A stretch of DNA of 64,000 bases from Sporosarcina sp. Marseille-Q4943 (lineage in GTDB: Bacteria; Bacillota; Bacilli; Bacillales_A; Planococcaceae), in NCBI RefSeq assembly GCF_943736995.1, contig NZ_CALSFT010000002.1, forward strand, positions 1-64,000. The letters run 5' to 3'. Position numbers and translations under genes: made by a program. Within the stretch, counting starts at the first letter, position 1; each line of letters begins with the position of its first letter. The notes beneath the pieces are model-generated. The model searched no databases and was not told where the DNA came from. It worked only from the letters and a program-made list of their open reading frames with translations. Below, piece by piece: positions 43,673 through 52,868 of this stretch.

Positions 43673-44644
43673 TTGAAGAACAACGTATTATGGGGCGCTA
43701 TTTTATGCTTGATTTCCGCAATATCCTGGGGAGCAATGTTTCCGGTTGCGAATCATGCATTTCACCATATAGACCCTTTTTATTTTACGCTTTTTCGTTA
43801 TGGCTTTGTAACGATGATTTTAGTTGTGTGGCTTCTATGGAAGGAAGGTAAGAAAGCTTTCCGCTTTGAAGGAAAAGGCAGGCACCTCTGGTTTTTTGGA
43901 ACGATGGCCTTTACGGTTTATAATTTGCTCGTTTTCTGGGGACAGGACTTATTGGGCAATCCAGGTACAATGATCGCTTCCATTATGGAATCGTTGATGC
44001 CTATGATATCCATCATTATTGCTTGGGTGTTTATAAGGCAACGTCCTCATGCATTTACAATGTTTTGTGTGTTTCTTGGGTTTGTCGGTGCATCGTTAGT
44101 TGTAACAAAAGGCGATTTGGGTTCCTTTTTCACAGCGTCAAATGCCATCGTCCCATCTTTATTGATCTTTATCGCAGTTGTTGGGTGGGTTGTGTACACG
44201 ATGGGTGGAAGTCGATTTAGTAACGATGGTTGGTCTGCATTGCGTTATTCTACGTTAAGCTGTTTGCTCGGAACAGCTACCGCAGCGATTGTCGTTTTCG
44301 GTGCTACGCTTACCGGATTTGTCTCGTTTCCAACCGTTGAAACGATGGTCGTTACGAGCCCTCATATCGCTTTTATGGTAATTTTCCCGGGTGTTATTGC
44401 GCTAGTGGGGTGGAATTATGGTGTGAGTGTCATTACACCGTTAAATGGATTATTATTTCTTAATTTTGTACCCGTCACGACGTTAGTCATTCAAATACTG
44501 CAAGGTGTAAGCATCACCGCTTATGATTATATAGGTACAATTTTCATTATCATATCCTTGCTACTAAACAATGTTTTCATTAGGCTACATCAGGATAGAA
44601 GGGAACCGAAAAAGCAGTTCAAAGGAAGAGTCCTAGAAACATAA
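43673..44644 (+). CDS. EamA/DMT-superfamily transporter
   Basis: The 323-residue protein has ten membrane helices in two EamA repeats (first SAISWGAMFPVANHAFHHIDP; second GWVVYTMGGSRF onward). Members export amino acids, sugars or metabolites. It starts at TTG 43673 behind GAAGGGGAC. Divergent from a LysR gene and followed by a long hairpin terminator. Confidence 0.9.
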   Translation: MKNNVLWGAILCLISAISWGAMFPVANHAFHHIDPFYFTLFRYGFVTMILVVWLLWKEGKKAFRFEGKGRHLWFFGTMAFTVYNLLVFWGQDLLGNPGTMIASIMESLMPMISIIIAWVFIRQRPHAFTMFCVFLGFVGASLVVTKGDLGSFFTASNAIVPSLLIFIAVVGWVVYTMGGSRFSNDGWSALRYSTLSCLLGTATAAIVVFGATLTGFVSFPTVETMVVTSPHIAFMVIFPGVIALVGWNYGVSVITPLNGLLFLNFVPVTTLVIQILQGVSITAYDYIGTIFIIISLLLNNVFIRLHQDRREPKKQFKGRVLET

Positions 44645-44654
44645 GCATGACGAA

Positions 44655-44702
44655 GGGGCTGTCTCAGAAAATCAGTTTTCACTGGCTTTCTGAGACAGCC
44701 CC
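44655..44702. terminator. Perfect 16-bp hairpin terminator, repeat-family copy 2
   Basis: GGGGCTGTCTCAGAAA (44655-44670) pairs perfectly with TTTCTGAGACAGCCCC (44687-44702); the loop itself has a CAGT/ACTG stem. It lies between the convergent EamA and helD genes and has the same plan as the copy at 7866-7912. Confidence 0.85.
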
Positions 44703-44741
44703 TGAAATTTACATAATGCTGCTTGTTTACAGCCAATTACA

Positions 44742-47078
44742 TTATGCTCGGACGAGACTTTCCTCCGAAACGTTTTGTAATAACGGAGTCGGTTCTCCGA
44801 CGCTAAACAATTGCAAATCATGCATCGCTCTTGTGCACGCTGTATAGTAGATTCTTCGCAGGCTCTCTGTACCGTAAACTTGCTTCGATGCATCATAAAT
44901 GATGACGGCGTCAAATTCAATGCCTTTAGCCAAATACGAAGGCACGACGACAACTCCTTGCTCGTACTCCATTGAACCGATTCTCAATAGTTTAATGTCG
45001 TCGATGGTAGACAAGGCTTCATATGCACTTCTGCTTTCCTCGGCTGATTTGCATATGATTGCAATTGTGTTGTATCCGGCGACTTGAAAATCTGCTACTT
45101 TGGAGGCGATGCAACGATGAAGCTCTAGGTAATCAGCCACTTGTTTTAGCTCAGGAAGCTCGCCTTCTCGGTCAAAAGGGATGATCTGCTCGCCGTTGGG
45201 CACTAATTTTCGAGTAAATTCGATGATCGGCTTTGTGGAACGGTAGCTTCTTGCCATATTGATCACTTCTGTTTCATTGGGTCCGTATAGGCTTGTAAGC
45301 ATGTCAAAATCAACCGTTTCGCTCGCATGGGCGAATATCGCCTGATGAAAGTCTCCTAACACAGTCATTTTTGCCGATGGAAACAATCGTCTCAAAAACT
45401 CGAATTGGAAAGGTGAATAATCTTGCGCCTCGTCAACGACGATATGTTTTATTGTTCGATTCGCCTGAAAGCCTTGGATGAGCTCGTTCAAAAGTAGAAA
45501 TGGGGTAGCGTCTTCATAAGACAGAAGATCTTCATCTAACATGTTGAGTGTTGCTTGACAGATTGTCGGCCATTCCGCTGGTGTGTCCCCAGTCATCCAT
45601 TGATTGATTTCTAAAGGATTAGCAAAAAGCTGCTGATAGATTCCCTTTATGTCGATGAACTCAAATGCCTGGACTAGTTTCCGTAACGGCCTCAACCTCT
45701 GTTGCACAATCAATTTAGCAAGCTCTTTTGGCTCCATCTCATAATCTGCGCTCGCCTCTTTTGTAAAGCCATGCTTTTTCGCTAAGTGCGCATGTGCCTT
45801 ATGGTATTCCTCGTCGCTAAGCAGCTCGATTCTCTCCTGCACCCACGGTTCATCCCACTCAGCCCTTTGCGTTTCATTTATTCTCTTCAGCAGCCAATCT
45901 TTCAACTTTTCAAGACGATTATGGAAGCGGAGTGATATGTCTGTACTATAAAACCTTTCCGCCATTTGTTCTGCAGTCACAATCGGCTTTCCTCTAAACA
46001 GCAAGTCTTTGAACAGCATTCCTGAAACCTCTAACGACTCTCTATACGATTCGATTGCTCCAAAGAAAAGTGGTGATGCTTTGAAGCGGATGCTTTCAAC
46101 CCTCGATTGATAGGAAGGGGAGTCTGTTGCAGTTAAAACGTATTCCAATTGATCATAAGGGTTCTCAACTTGAAAGTTCTTGCTTAACCGATGATTCAAG
46201 TATTCCTGAAATGTCACTTGTTGCATATTTTCTTCGCCTAGCTCTGGCAGCACATTGGATACATAGCTGTTAAACAGCGTATTCGGGGAAAATAGGATGA
46301 TTTGATTGGCATTCAAGCTATCCCGGTATTTGTACAGCAAATAAGCGATTCGCTGCAAGGCGGCTGACGTCTTCCCGCTGCCGGCGGCTCCGTGAACAAT
46401 CAGAAGCTTTCCTTTGTCGTGGCGGATGATCCGGTTTTGCTCCTGCTGAATCGTCGCTACGATGCTTTGCATATGCTTGTCGGTACCTTTGCCTAATACG
46501 ATTTGTAAAATCTCATCCCCGATTGTGACGCTCGTATCGAACATCGATTGGAGAACGCCACCGCGAATCAAATACTGCCATTTCTTCTCCAGTTTTCCAT
46601 GGATGAGGCCAACGGGTGTTGCATAAGAGGCGACTCCGGGCTGATAATCGTAATAGACACTCGAAATCGGAGCCCTCCAGTCGTAGATCAGAAAATCTTC
46701 ACCACTGTCATCAGATAGTGTTGAAATACCAATATAGATTTGTTCTGCAGTCGAATCGCCTTCCTCAATGAAATCAATTCGCCCGAAATAGGGCACTTCC
46801 TTCATCCGTCGCAGCGTTGACAACCTTTTGGACGCGTGTCGATGAGTGGTCTGGTTGACTGCCAATGCTTGCGCTTCTTGCCTTAGACCGATAATCGTTT
46901 CAAGATAATCGTCAAACGTATCTACATTGACCTTGACCTCATCCCAAAAATGCCTGCGAATAGTAACGACCTCATTCCGCTGCCGGGTTGTGTCTTCCTC
47001 CAATTTGCGAATTCGTCCCGTAATGACTTCCACTACATTGTCTACTCGTTGCTGCTCTTGCTGAAAAGTTGATTTCAT
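44742..47078 (-). CDS. helD: RNA polymerase recycling helicase-like ATPase HelD
   Basis: The 778-residue UvrD/Rep-like protein has Walker A GAAGSGKTSAA (about 215-225), Walker B VDEAQDYS, and an N-terminal coiled coil (residues about 1-60, Glu/Arg-rich) that enters the polymerase channel. Length and plan match B. subtilis HelD (774 residues), which removes stalled RNA polymerase from DNA. I start at ATG 47078, nine bases behind AAGGAG; the GTG at 47087 is too close to it. Not linked to its neighbours. Confidence 0.92.
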   Translation of the reverse strand: MKSTFQQEQQRVDNVVEVITGRIRKLEEDTTRQRNEVVTIRRHFWDEVKVNVDTFDDYLETIIGLRQEAQALAVNQTTHRHASKRLSTLRRMKEVPYFGRIDFIEEGDSTAEQIYIGISTLSDDSGEDFLIYDWRAPISSVYYDYQPGVASYATPVGLIHGKLEKKWQYLIRGGVLQSMFDTSVTIGDEILQIVLGKGTDKHMQSIVATIQQEQNRIIRHDKGKLLIVHGAAGSGKTSAALQRIAYLLYKYRDSLNANQIILFSPNTLFNSYVSNVLPELGEENMQQVTFQEYLNHRLSKNFQVENPYDQLEYVLTATDSPSYQSRVESIRFKASPLFFGAIESYRESLEVSGMLFKDLLFRGKPIVTAEQMAERFYSTDISLRFHNRLEKLKDWLLKRINETQRAEWDEPWVQERIELLSDEEYHKAHAHLAKKHGFTKEASADYEMEPKELAKLIVQQRLRPLRKLVQAFEFIDIKGIYQQLFANPLEINQWMTGDTPAEWPTICQATLNMLDEDLLSYEDATPFLLLNELIQGFQANRTIKHIVVDEAQDYSPFQFEFLRRLFPSAKMTVLGDFHQAIFAHASETVDFDMLTSLYGPNETEVINMARSYRSTKPIIEFTRKLVPNGEQIIPFDREGELPELKQVADYLELHRCIASKVADFQVAGYNTIAIICKSAEESRSAYEALSTIDDIKLLRIGSMEYEQGVVVVPSYLAKGIEFDAVIIYDASKQVYGTESLRRIYYTACTRAMHDLQLFSVGEPTPLLQNVSEESLVRA

Positions 47079-47131
47079 AGCGCACACTCCTTAAAAAATG
47101 AGTAAAAGGGTTGACTGATGAATAAGTTGTG

Positions 47132-47176
47132 TTGTACAATTAAAATAGGGATAATACATTCATTTTAATTATACAA
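47132..47176. other. Long inverted repeat upstream of helD
   Basis: TTGTACAATTAAAAT (47132-47146) and ATTTTAATTATACAA (47162-47176) are inverted with one mismatch, 15 bases apart. The position, about 55 bases upstream of helD, suggests an operator or a cruciform-prone promoter element. Confidence 0.55.
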
Positions 47177-47270
47177 AGTCTATCCTTATAAATTTACCAT
47201 AAGATCTCATGTTGTTCAATGGGTGGACAATGAATTTGTGCTATTTCGAGCAATAAACGATAAAAATAAC

Positions 47271-47312
47271 AAAGCATGACCCCGTTCTGCATGCAGAACG
47301 GGGTCATGCTTT
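47271..47312. terminator. 42-bp perfect palindrome, yiaA-like gene terminator
   Basis: Arms of 21 bases on each side of a centre between 47291 and 47292 (TGCATGCA core, GACCCCGTTC / GAACGGGGTC, AAAGCATG / CATGCTTT) match without an error. It sits 19 bases past the stop of the YiaAB-like gene and is flanked by A-rich and T-rich bases, so it serves as an intrinsic terminator. Confidence 0.85.
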
Positions 47313-47331
47313 ATTTAAAATAGATTAAAAC

Positions 47332-47802
47332 TCAATCCATCTCTCTAGCTTTCTGTGTGTCCCGGATGTTTTTCTGAACTGTAATGGCTGCAAATACACT
47401 TAGAACAAAAGCCATGCCGTAAAACCCTTTTTCACTTAAAACGATGCTCCCTGCATTGTACAGGCCGATGCCCATGAGTAATATCGAAATAAGAAGTGCA
47501 AGCCAGCTAATGCCGTAGTAAATATTCGTTACGGGAATTCCTTCATCTTTATCTCTTACGGCTTTTTGTAAAGATACAGATGAATAGAGACCGAAAATTA
47601 GTATTGCAAAGTAATACCCTTTTTCATTCAGCTCCATTGTTGCGTTGAACAAACCTATTAGATAAGCCGAGGCCCCGATTAACAGCGCTGCCCAGGAAGC
47701 CCCTTTGAAAGCGGCAGTTGGTTCCCCATCTTTTCTTTCCACTTTCATCTTTGGTTCACTTCGATTCTCCCTGTCAAATAAATCTTCAATATCATTTTTC
47801 AT
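47332..47802 (-). CDS. YiaA/YiaB-family four-helix membrane protein
   Basis: The 156-residue protein has a charged N-terminus (about 35 residues) and four membrane helices arranged as two similar pairs (ASWAALLIGASAYLIGLFNA and GISWLALLISILLMGIGLYN), each ending near QK-VRDKDE or QKNIRDTQK. This repeat is the YiaAB two-helix domain. Function unknown. The gene stands alone between helD and the sugar transporter. Confidence 0.85.
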   Translation of the reverse strand: MKNDIEDLFDRENRSEPKMKVERKDGEPTAAFKGASWAALLIGASAYLIGLFNATMELNEKGYYFAILIFGLYSSVSLQKAVRDKDEGIPVTNIYYGISWLALLISILLMGIGLYNAGSIVLSEKGFYGMAFVLSVFAAITVQKNIRDTQKAREMD

Positions 47803-48113
47803 TGAAAATTCACCATCCCTTTAGAATTATCATATCCAAACGTATTTAAATCGGCAACAATTTTTTCCATTACTCTCACCCTAATTACTACTATGTTATT
47901 CACCAGATAGGTTTAAATGACTGTTTCGATGTTACGGACACACTTGAAACATAATCACTTCTTCACAATTACAAAGCAATAGGTGGAAAATATTAAGAGG
48001 CAATTTACAATAATTTTATTTTAATAGGTTTATAGTTAGGCTAACTGGGTAAGTAGATAGGTAGGAAGGAAATAGTATGGATTTCTTCGTATTTTTTAGG
48101 AGGGGATGAGAAA
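47803..48113. other. Intergenic region with a 13-bp dyad
   Basis: No gene is visible. AGTTAG-G-CTAACT (48034-48046) is a perfect dyad 67 bases before the sugar-binding protein start and is a possible operator for the carbohydrate operon. No local regulator gene adjoins. Confidence 0.45.
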
Positions 48114-49421
48114 GTGCTCAGGAAAAAACTTATTCCGTTGTTTTTTGCCATGCTGCTTGTCTTGTCGGGATGTGCAGGTTTCAAGACGGGCGACAGCACG
48201 AGCGCAGATAGCGGGGATAAAGTCGTCATTGATTTTTGGAGTTTTTGGGGGTCTGAGATCAGGCGTCCGGTCATTGATAAAATCGTAGAGGATTTCAACA
48301 AATCGCAAGACAGGATTGAAGTGAAGCATACATTCGTTCCATGGGGGGACATTTGGACGAAGGAGCTGGCGGCAATCGCGGCAAAAAATCCGCCCGATGT
48401 CGTCATAAACGATATTAATGCGACGGCGCTCCGCGGACAGAAGAACCAGGCGATGAACCTATCGAAGTTCCTTGAAAAGGATGATATTTCGGGTAGGTTC
48501 TATGAGGAGCTTTGGAATGCGACCCTTTACGAAGGGGATTCATACGGCATTCCATTCAATACGGACACGAGAATCCTTTTTTACAATAAAACAGCGTTCA
48601 AAGAGGCTGGACTGGATCCGGAAAAACCACCTGCCACTTGGGACGAGCTTTGGGAGTACGCGGCAAAGCTTGATGTGAAGAACGGAGATACATATGACCG
48701 GATCGGATTTTATCCGCTCTGGGGAGTGAATTCGGATGTGTGGATGCTCAATTCGGACGGGAAAAACTTCTTTGATGAGGATGGCGTTCCGATCATCGAT
48801 ACGGAAGCGAACCGGGAAACACTTGAATGGGTATTGGATTGGCACGAAAAATACGGTGCCAACACGATCAATTCCTATAAGTCGCAAATTGATAGCCAGC
48901 AAGGGAATCCGTTTTTCAACGGCAAGCTTGCGATGTATGTAAACACACCTACATTTTACACGCAAATCCGTGACTATGCGCCGGACCTTGATTTTGGCGT
49001 AGCAATGCTGCCTGAACGTGAGCAGGGGAGTGGCAATACGAGTTGGGGCGGCGGATTCGTCGCTGAAATTCCACAAGGGTCGAAGCATCCGGAAGAAGCA
49101 TGGGAATTCATCAAGCACCTGACGGATGTAGAAGCACAGGAATACTGGGCTGTAAAAAACTTTGACAACGTCGCGAATATCGAAGCGGCCGAAAGAGCAG
49201 CGAAAAACAAAGAGATGCCGGACAGGGACAAAGTGGTTTACCAAATGGCAATTGATAATATGGAAAATACTCTCCTGACGCCAGTGCCTGTGCACGCGCC
49301 GGATTTCGTGAACTTGATCAATCCTGAATTGGATTCGATTCTTCTCGGGAAAAAATCTGTTGAACAAGGATTAAAGGACGCACAGCAATCCGTTGAAAAA
49401 CTGGTCGAGAAAAGCAAATGA
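48114..49421 (+). CDS. Carbohydrate ABC transporter, substrate-binding lipoprotein
   Basis: The 435-residue protein has a lipobox signal (VLSGC, Cys about 19) and a family 1 extracellular solute-binding fold (VVIDFWSFWGSE, FNKSQDRIEVKHTFVPWGD, NTSWGGGFVAEIPQGSKHPE). It captures an oligosaccharide or polyol. GTG 48114 follows AGGAGGGG. First gene of a complete importer; no glycosidase or LacI regulator adjoins, so the sugar cannot be named. Confidence 0.92.
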   Translation: MLRKKLIPLFFAMLLVLSGCAGFKTGDSTSADSGDKVVIDFWSFWGSEIRRPVIDKIVEDFNKSQDRIEVKHTFVPWGDIWTKELAAIAAKNPPDVVINDINATALRGQKNQAMNLSKFLEKDDISGRFYEELWNATLYEGDSYGIPFNTDTRILFYNKTAFKEAGLDPEKPPATWDELWEYAAKLDVKNGDTYDRIGFYPLWGVNSDVWMLNSDGKNFFDEDGVPIIDTEANRETLEWVLDWHEKYGANTINSYKSQIDSQQGNPFFNGKLAMYVNTPTFYTQIRDYAPDLDFGVAMLPEREQGSGNTSWGGGFVAEIPQGSKHPEEAWEFIKHLTDVEAQEYWAVKNFDNVANIEAAERAAKNKEMPDRDKVVYQMAIDNMENTLLTPVPVHAPDFVNLINPELDSILLGKKSVEQGLKDAQQSVEKLVEKSK

Positions 49422-49497
49422 ACGGAAGTGTGGGGAGAGCAAAATTGCTCTCCCTGTTTTTACTACATAAAAAAGTCGATGCAAGGGAGGGAACCGA

Positions 49498-50403
49498 ATG
49501 CGGAAAAAATTGAATTATAAACGGATGGAAGGGCTGCAAGGGTATGTATTCATACTTCCTTGGATTATCGGATTCCTCGTCTTCACAGCAGGACCACTCA
49601 TCTTTTCTTTTGCGGCAAGTTTCACGAACTACAATATTACGTCTCAGATGGATTTTATCGGATTTGAAAACTATGAAAATCTTTTTGCTGCCGATAATCT
49701 GTTTTGGACATCCTTATATAACACATTCTATTACGTACTGTTTTCCATTCCGTTAACGACTGCTGGAGCAATCTTTTTATCGGCATTGCTCAATCAAGAC
49801 GTACCGGGCATCCGTTTCTTCAGGACAATCTATTATTTGCCGGCAGTGCTTTCCGGGGTGGGGGTTTACCTTCTTTGGATGCAACTGCTCGATCCGGGAA
49901 CCGGTTTAGTGAACACCGTCCTTGGATGGTTCGGCATTCCAGGACCCAATTGGCTGTTTGATCCCGATTGGACGAAGCCGGCACTTATTTTCATGAAAAT
50001 GTGGAGTGTTGGGGGAGGAATGCTTCTATACCTTGCAAGCATGCAAGGGGTATCGAAGTCGCTGTATGAAGCTGCAAAAATTGACGGTGCAAGCAGTTGG
50101 CAGCAATTCCGGTTTATTACAATCCCGATGATTACGCCTGTCATTTTCTTCGATATCGTCACAAGCCTGATAGGCGGGTTTCAAATTTTCCAGGAAGCAT
50201 ATGTCATGTCGAATGGAGAGGGCGGGCCGGTGAATTCGATGCTCTTTTATAATTTATACATGTGGAAGAAGGCGTTCGAAGCGTTCGACATGGGCTATGC
50301 GATGGCGATGTCATGGATCCTCTTCATCATCGTTTTCATCATTACAATCATCAACTTGAAACTTGCGCCACGCTGGGTTCATTACGAAGGGGAGGAGAGA
50401 TGA
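49498..50403 (+). CDS. Carbohydrate ABC transporter permease (MalF/UgpA type)
   Basis: The 301-residue permease has six membrane helices and the EAA loop YEAAKIDGASSWQQFRFITIP (partial quote of the conserved EAA-G motif). AAGGGAGGG precedes ATG 49498. Its stop overlaps the start of the second permease. Confidence 0.93.
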   Translation: MRKKLNYKRMEGLQGYVFILPWIIGFLVFTAGPLIFSFAASFTNYNITSQMDFIGFENYENLFAADNLFWTSLYNTFYYVLFSIPLTTAGAIFLSALLNQDVPGIRFFRTIYYLPAVLSGVGVYLLWMQLLDPGTGLVNTVLGWFGIPGPNWLFDPDWTKPALIFMKMWSVGGGMLLYLASMQGVSKSLYEAAKIDGASSWQQFRFITIPMITPVIFFDIVTSLIGGFQIFQEAYVMSNGEGGPVNSMLFYNLYMWKKAFEAFDMGYAMAMSWILFIIVFIITIINLKLAPRWVHYEGEER

Positions 50404-51308
50404 TGGAAGAAGTCGTTAAAACTGAAGAGGCGAAAAGGCTTGAAAAAACAAATTCAAATCCGGCTTATTTCGACAATATACATACGAAAAGGAAGCTGTT
50501 GTCGCTTATTAATTTCATCTTGCTTGCAGCAGGCAGTCTGCTCATCTTGTCGCCGATCTGGTGGATGATTTCCACTTCTCTAAAATCGATGGCGGAAGTG
50601 ATGACGTATCCGCCGACATTTTACCCTCATGAATGGAATTGGGACAACTACATCAAAACGTGGAAAGCAGCCCCATTCGACACGTATGCGATCAATACGA
50701 TCACAATTACGCTACTCGTCGTCATTGGCAGTGTCCTTGTCAACTCTTTTATCGCGTACGGTTTTGCCAAAGTTCCGTTCAAGGGAAGGAATATCCTATT
50801 TGCTATCGTCTTATCGACGATGATGATTCCAGGCTTTGTAACGCTCATTCCACAATATGTTCTGTTTTCAAAATTGCAATGGATCAATACATATTATCCG
50901 CTCGTCGTTCCTGCCTTTTTCGGGAGTGCATTTTTCATCTTCCTATTGCGGCAGTTTTACATGACGATTCCGAACGAACTCATTGAGGCTGCGAAAATGG
51001 AAGGGGCGAGTCATTTCCGTATTTGGTGGACAATCGGTCTTCCGCTTACGAAACCGGCACTTGCAACTGTGGCAATCTTTTCATTCAATGGCGCATGGAA
51101 CGACTTTTTAGGCCCACTTCTCTACTTGAACGATGAGAGCCTATATACGCTCCAGCTCGGCTTGCAAGTGTTCAAAGGGGAAATGAATACACAATGGAAC
51201 TATTTAATGGCGGGGTCGCTCCTCGTACTCCTTCCGGTCATTATCCTGTTCTTCTTCTTCCAGAAATACTTCATTCAAGGCATTAACTTGCAGTCTGGAG
51301 GGAAGTGA
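50403..51308 (+). CDS. Carbohydrate ABC transporter permease (MalG/UgpE type)
   Basis: This 301-residue permease has six membrane helices and the EAA loop IEAAKMEGASHFRIWWTIGLP region. Two start codons stand side by side, ATG 50400 and ATG 50403, behind GGGGAGGAG; the first overlaps the upstream stop as ATGA. A longer open frame to 50262 lies inside the first permease gene and is not used. Confidence 0.92.
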   Translation: MEEVVKTEEAKRLEKTNSNPAYFDNIHTKRKLLSLINFILLAAGSLLILSPIWWMISTSLKSMAEVMTYPPTFYPHEWNWDNYIKTWKAAPFDTYAINTITITLLVVIGSVLVNSFIAYGFAKVPFKGRNILFAIVLSTMMIPGFVTLIPQYVLFSKLQWINTYYPLVVPAFFGSAFFIFLLRQFYMTIPNELIEAAKMEGASHFRIWWTIGLPLTKPALATVAIFSFNGAWNDFLGPLLYLNDESLYTLQLGLQVFKGEMNTQWNYLMAGSLLVLLPVIILFFFFQKYFIQGINLQSGGK

Positions 51309-51346
51309 ACAGCAGCTGTTCATCAATAACGAAAGAGGGTATCCGC

Positions 51347-52471
51347 ATGTCGAAAATTGTATTAAAAAACGTATATAAGCACTTCGATAAAAAGGTGACT
51401 GCTGTCTCCGATTTCAATTTGACCGTGGAAGACGGTGAATTCATCGTTCTTGTCGGACCTTCCGGATGTGGCAAGTCGACCGTCCTGCGGATGATCGCAG
51501 GATTGGAAGAGATTTCATCAGGTGAGTTTTACATCGACGGGAAGCTGATGAACGATGTTCCTCCGAAAAGCAGGGATATCGCGATGGTCTTCCAAAACTA
51601 TGCGCTTTACCCGCATATGACAGTCTATGACAATATGGCTTTTGGATTGAAAATAAGGAAGTTCAAAAAGGATGAAATAAAGAAGCGTGTAGAAGAGGCG
51701 GCTGAAATTTTAGGACTTGAGGAGCTGCTTCATCGGAAACCTAAGGCGTTGTCAGGCGGTCAGAGACAACGTGTAGCACTCGGACGATCGATCGTCAGGG
51801 ATGCCAAGCTGTTCCTTATGGATGAACCGCTTTCGAATCTTGATGCAAAGCTACGCTTCCAAATGCGCGCGGAAATCGCAAAGCTGCATCAGCGGCTGAA
51901 AACGACATCAATTTACGTCACACATGACCAGACGGAAGCGATGACGATGGCGAGCCGGATCATCATCATGAAAGAAGGCGTCATTCAACAGATCGGGACG
52001 CCGAAAGACGTGTACGATAATCCGGAAAACACGTTCGTCGGCGGATTCATCGGTTCTCCTTCCATGAACTTTTTTAATGGGAAAATCGAGGGTGACCAAT
52101 TCGTGACGGAAACTGTCCGCATCAATGTGCCTGAAGATAAGATGGCGTATTTGCGGGAGCAAGGTTATACAGGTAAGGAATTGACGATGGGAATCCGTCC
52201 TGAGCATATCCACCTACAAACAGACGAGAAGGAGGCGGGAGGGGCAAATCCAATCCTGTCAAAAATCATCGTGTCCGAACTGACCGGGGCTGATACACTC
52301 CTTTATTCAATGCTCGGCACGCAAGAATTGATAGCCGAAGTCGAATCACGGACAAATGTGTCCCCGGGTGAAGATGTCTATTTGACGTTCGATATGAACT
52401 GCGCCCATTTTTTTGATCAAAACACCGGTAGAAGAATCCGACCTGTCGAATCGGCAGCTTTAGTTGGTTGA
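51347..52471 (+). CDS. Carbohydrate ABC transporter ATPase (MsmK/UgpC type)
   Basis: The 374-residue protein has a nucleotide-binding domain with Walker A GPSGCGKST, signature LSGGQRQR, Walker B LFLMDEP and VTHDQTEAM, then a C-terminal TOBE/MalK-like regulatory domain (about 240-370). Such ATPases often serve several sugar importers. ATG 51347 follows AAAGAGGG; 38 bases behind the second permease. Many genomes keep the ATPase elsewhere, but here the set is complete. Confidence 0.93.
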   Translation: MSKIVLKNVYKHFDKKVTAVSDFNLTVEDGEFIVLVGPSGCGKSTVLRMIAGLEEISSGEFYIDGKLMNDVPPKSRDIAMVFQNYALYPHMTVYDNMAFGLKIRKFKKDEIKKRVEEAAEILGLEELLHRKPKALSGGQRQRVALGRSIVRDAKLFLMDEPLSNLDAKLRFQMRAEIAKLHQRLKTTSIYVTHDQTEAMTMASRIIIMKEGVIQQIGTPKDVYDNPENTFVGGFIGSPSMNFFNGKIEGDQFVTETVRINVPEDKMAYLREQGYTGKELTMGIRPEHIHLQTDEKEAGGANPILSKIIVSELTGADTLLYSMLGTQELIAEVESRTNVSPGEDVYLTFDMNCAHFFDQNTGRRIRPVESAALVG

Positions 52472-52504
52472 GTGTTTCAAATATTATGAAATGACTAAAG
52501 CGTA

Positions 52505-52817
52505 TTGACTTTTCTAATCACTCTCTGCTAGATTAAGTTGTAATAATAATAATCAGTGACGAGAAATAGTAAGAGAAGAATGCTGTTCTCTAGAGAGTCG
52601 ACGTTTGGTGAAAGTCGATGGACAGGTCTTATCCGAAAATCATCTCCGAGATGCAAAGCTGAAAAAAGTAAGCTTTGCCGGAATTCCGCCGTTATATGGA
52701 ACACGTATGATCGTACGTTGACTGAGAGCCGCTCTGTTTCTTCTTTGGGGAAACTTGCGGAATATGGGTGGTATCGCGAGCACAAACTCGTCCCTACTTT
52801 AGGGGCGAGTTTTTTTA
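52505..52817 (+). promoter_or_regulatory. T-box leader, probably isoleucine-specific
   Basis: A promoter (TTGACT 52505, TAGATT about 52528) precedes a long leader. The T-box motif GGGTGGTATCGCGAG is at 52766-52780 and is followed by a terminator, AACTCGTCCCTA / TAGGGGCGAGTT with a T-run (52785-52817). AGTCGACGTTTGGTGAAAGT is the AG-bulge region of stem I. The specifier loop near 52634-52644 (GAAAATCA) offers ATC, isoleucine, which fits the BrnQ gene downstream. The specifier reading is less sure than the T-box itself. Confidence 0.9.
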
Positions 52818-52868
52818 TGCGGAAAATTGAAGAGTTAGGTTACAAATTAATAAGGAGGTTCAATCGTT

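Noticed and set aside
48540..49367. 275-residue frame on the minus strand
   Set aside because: It is the antisense shadow of the sugar-binding protein gene, with no ribosome site and an unnatural composition.
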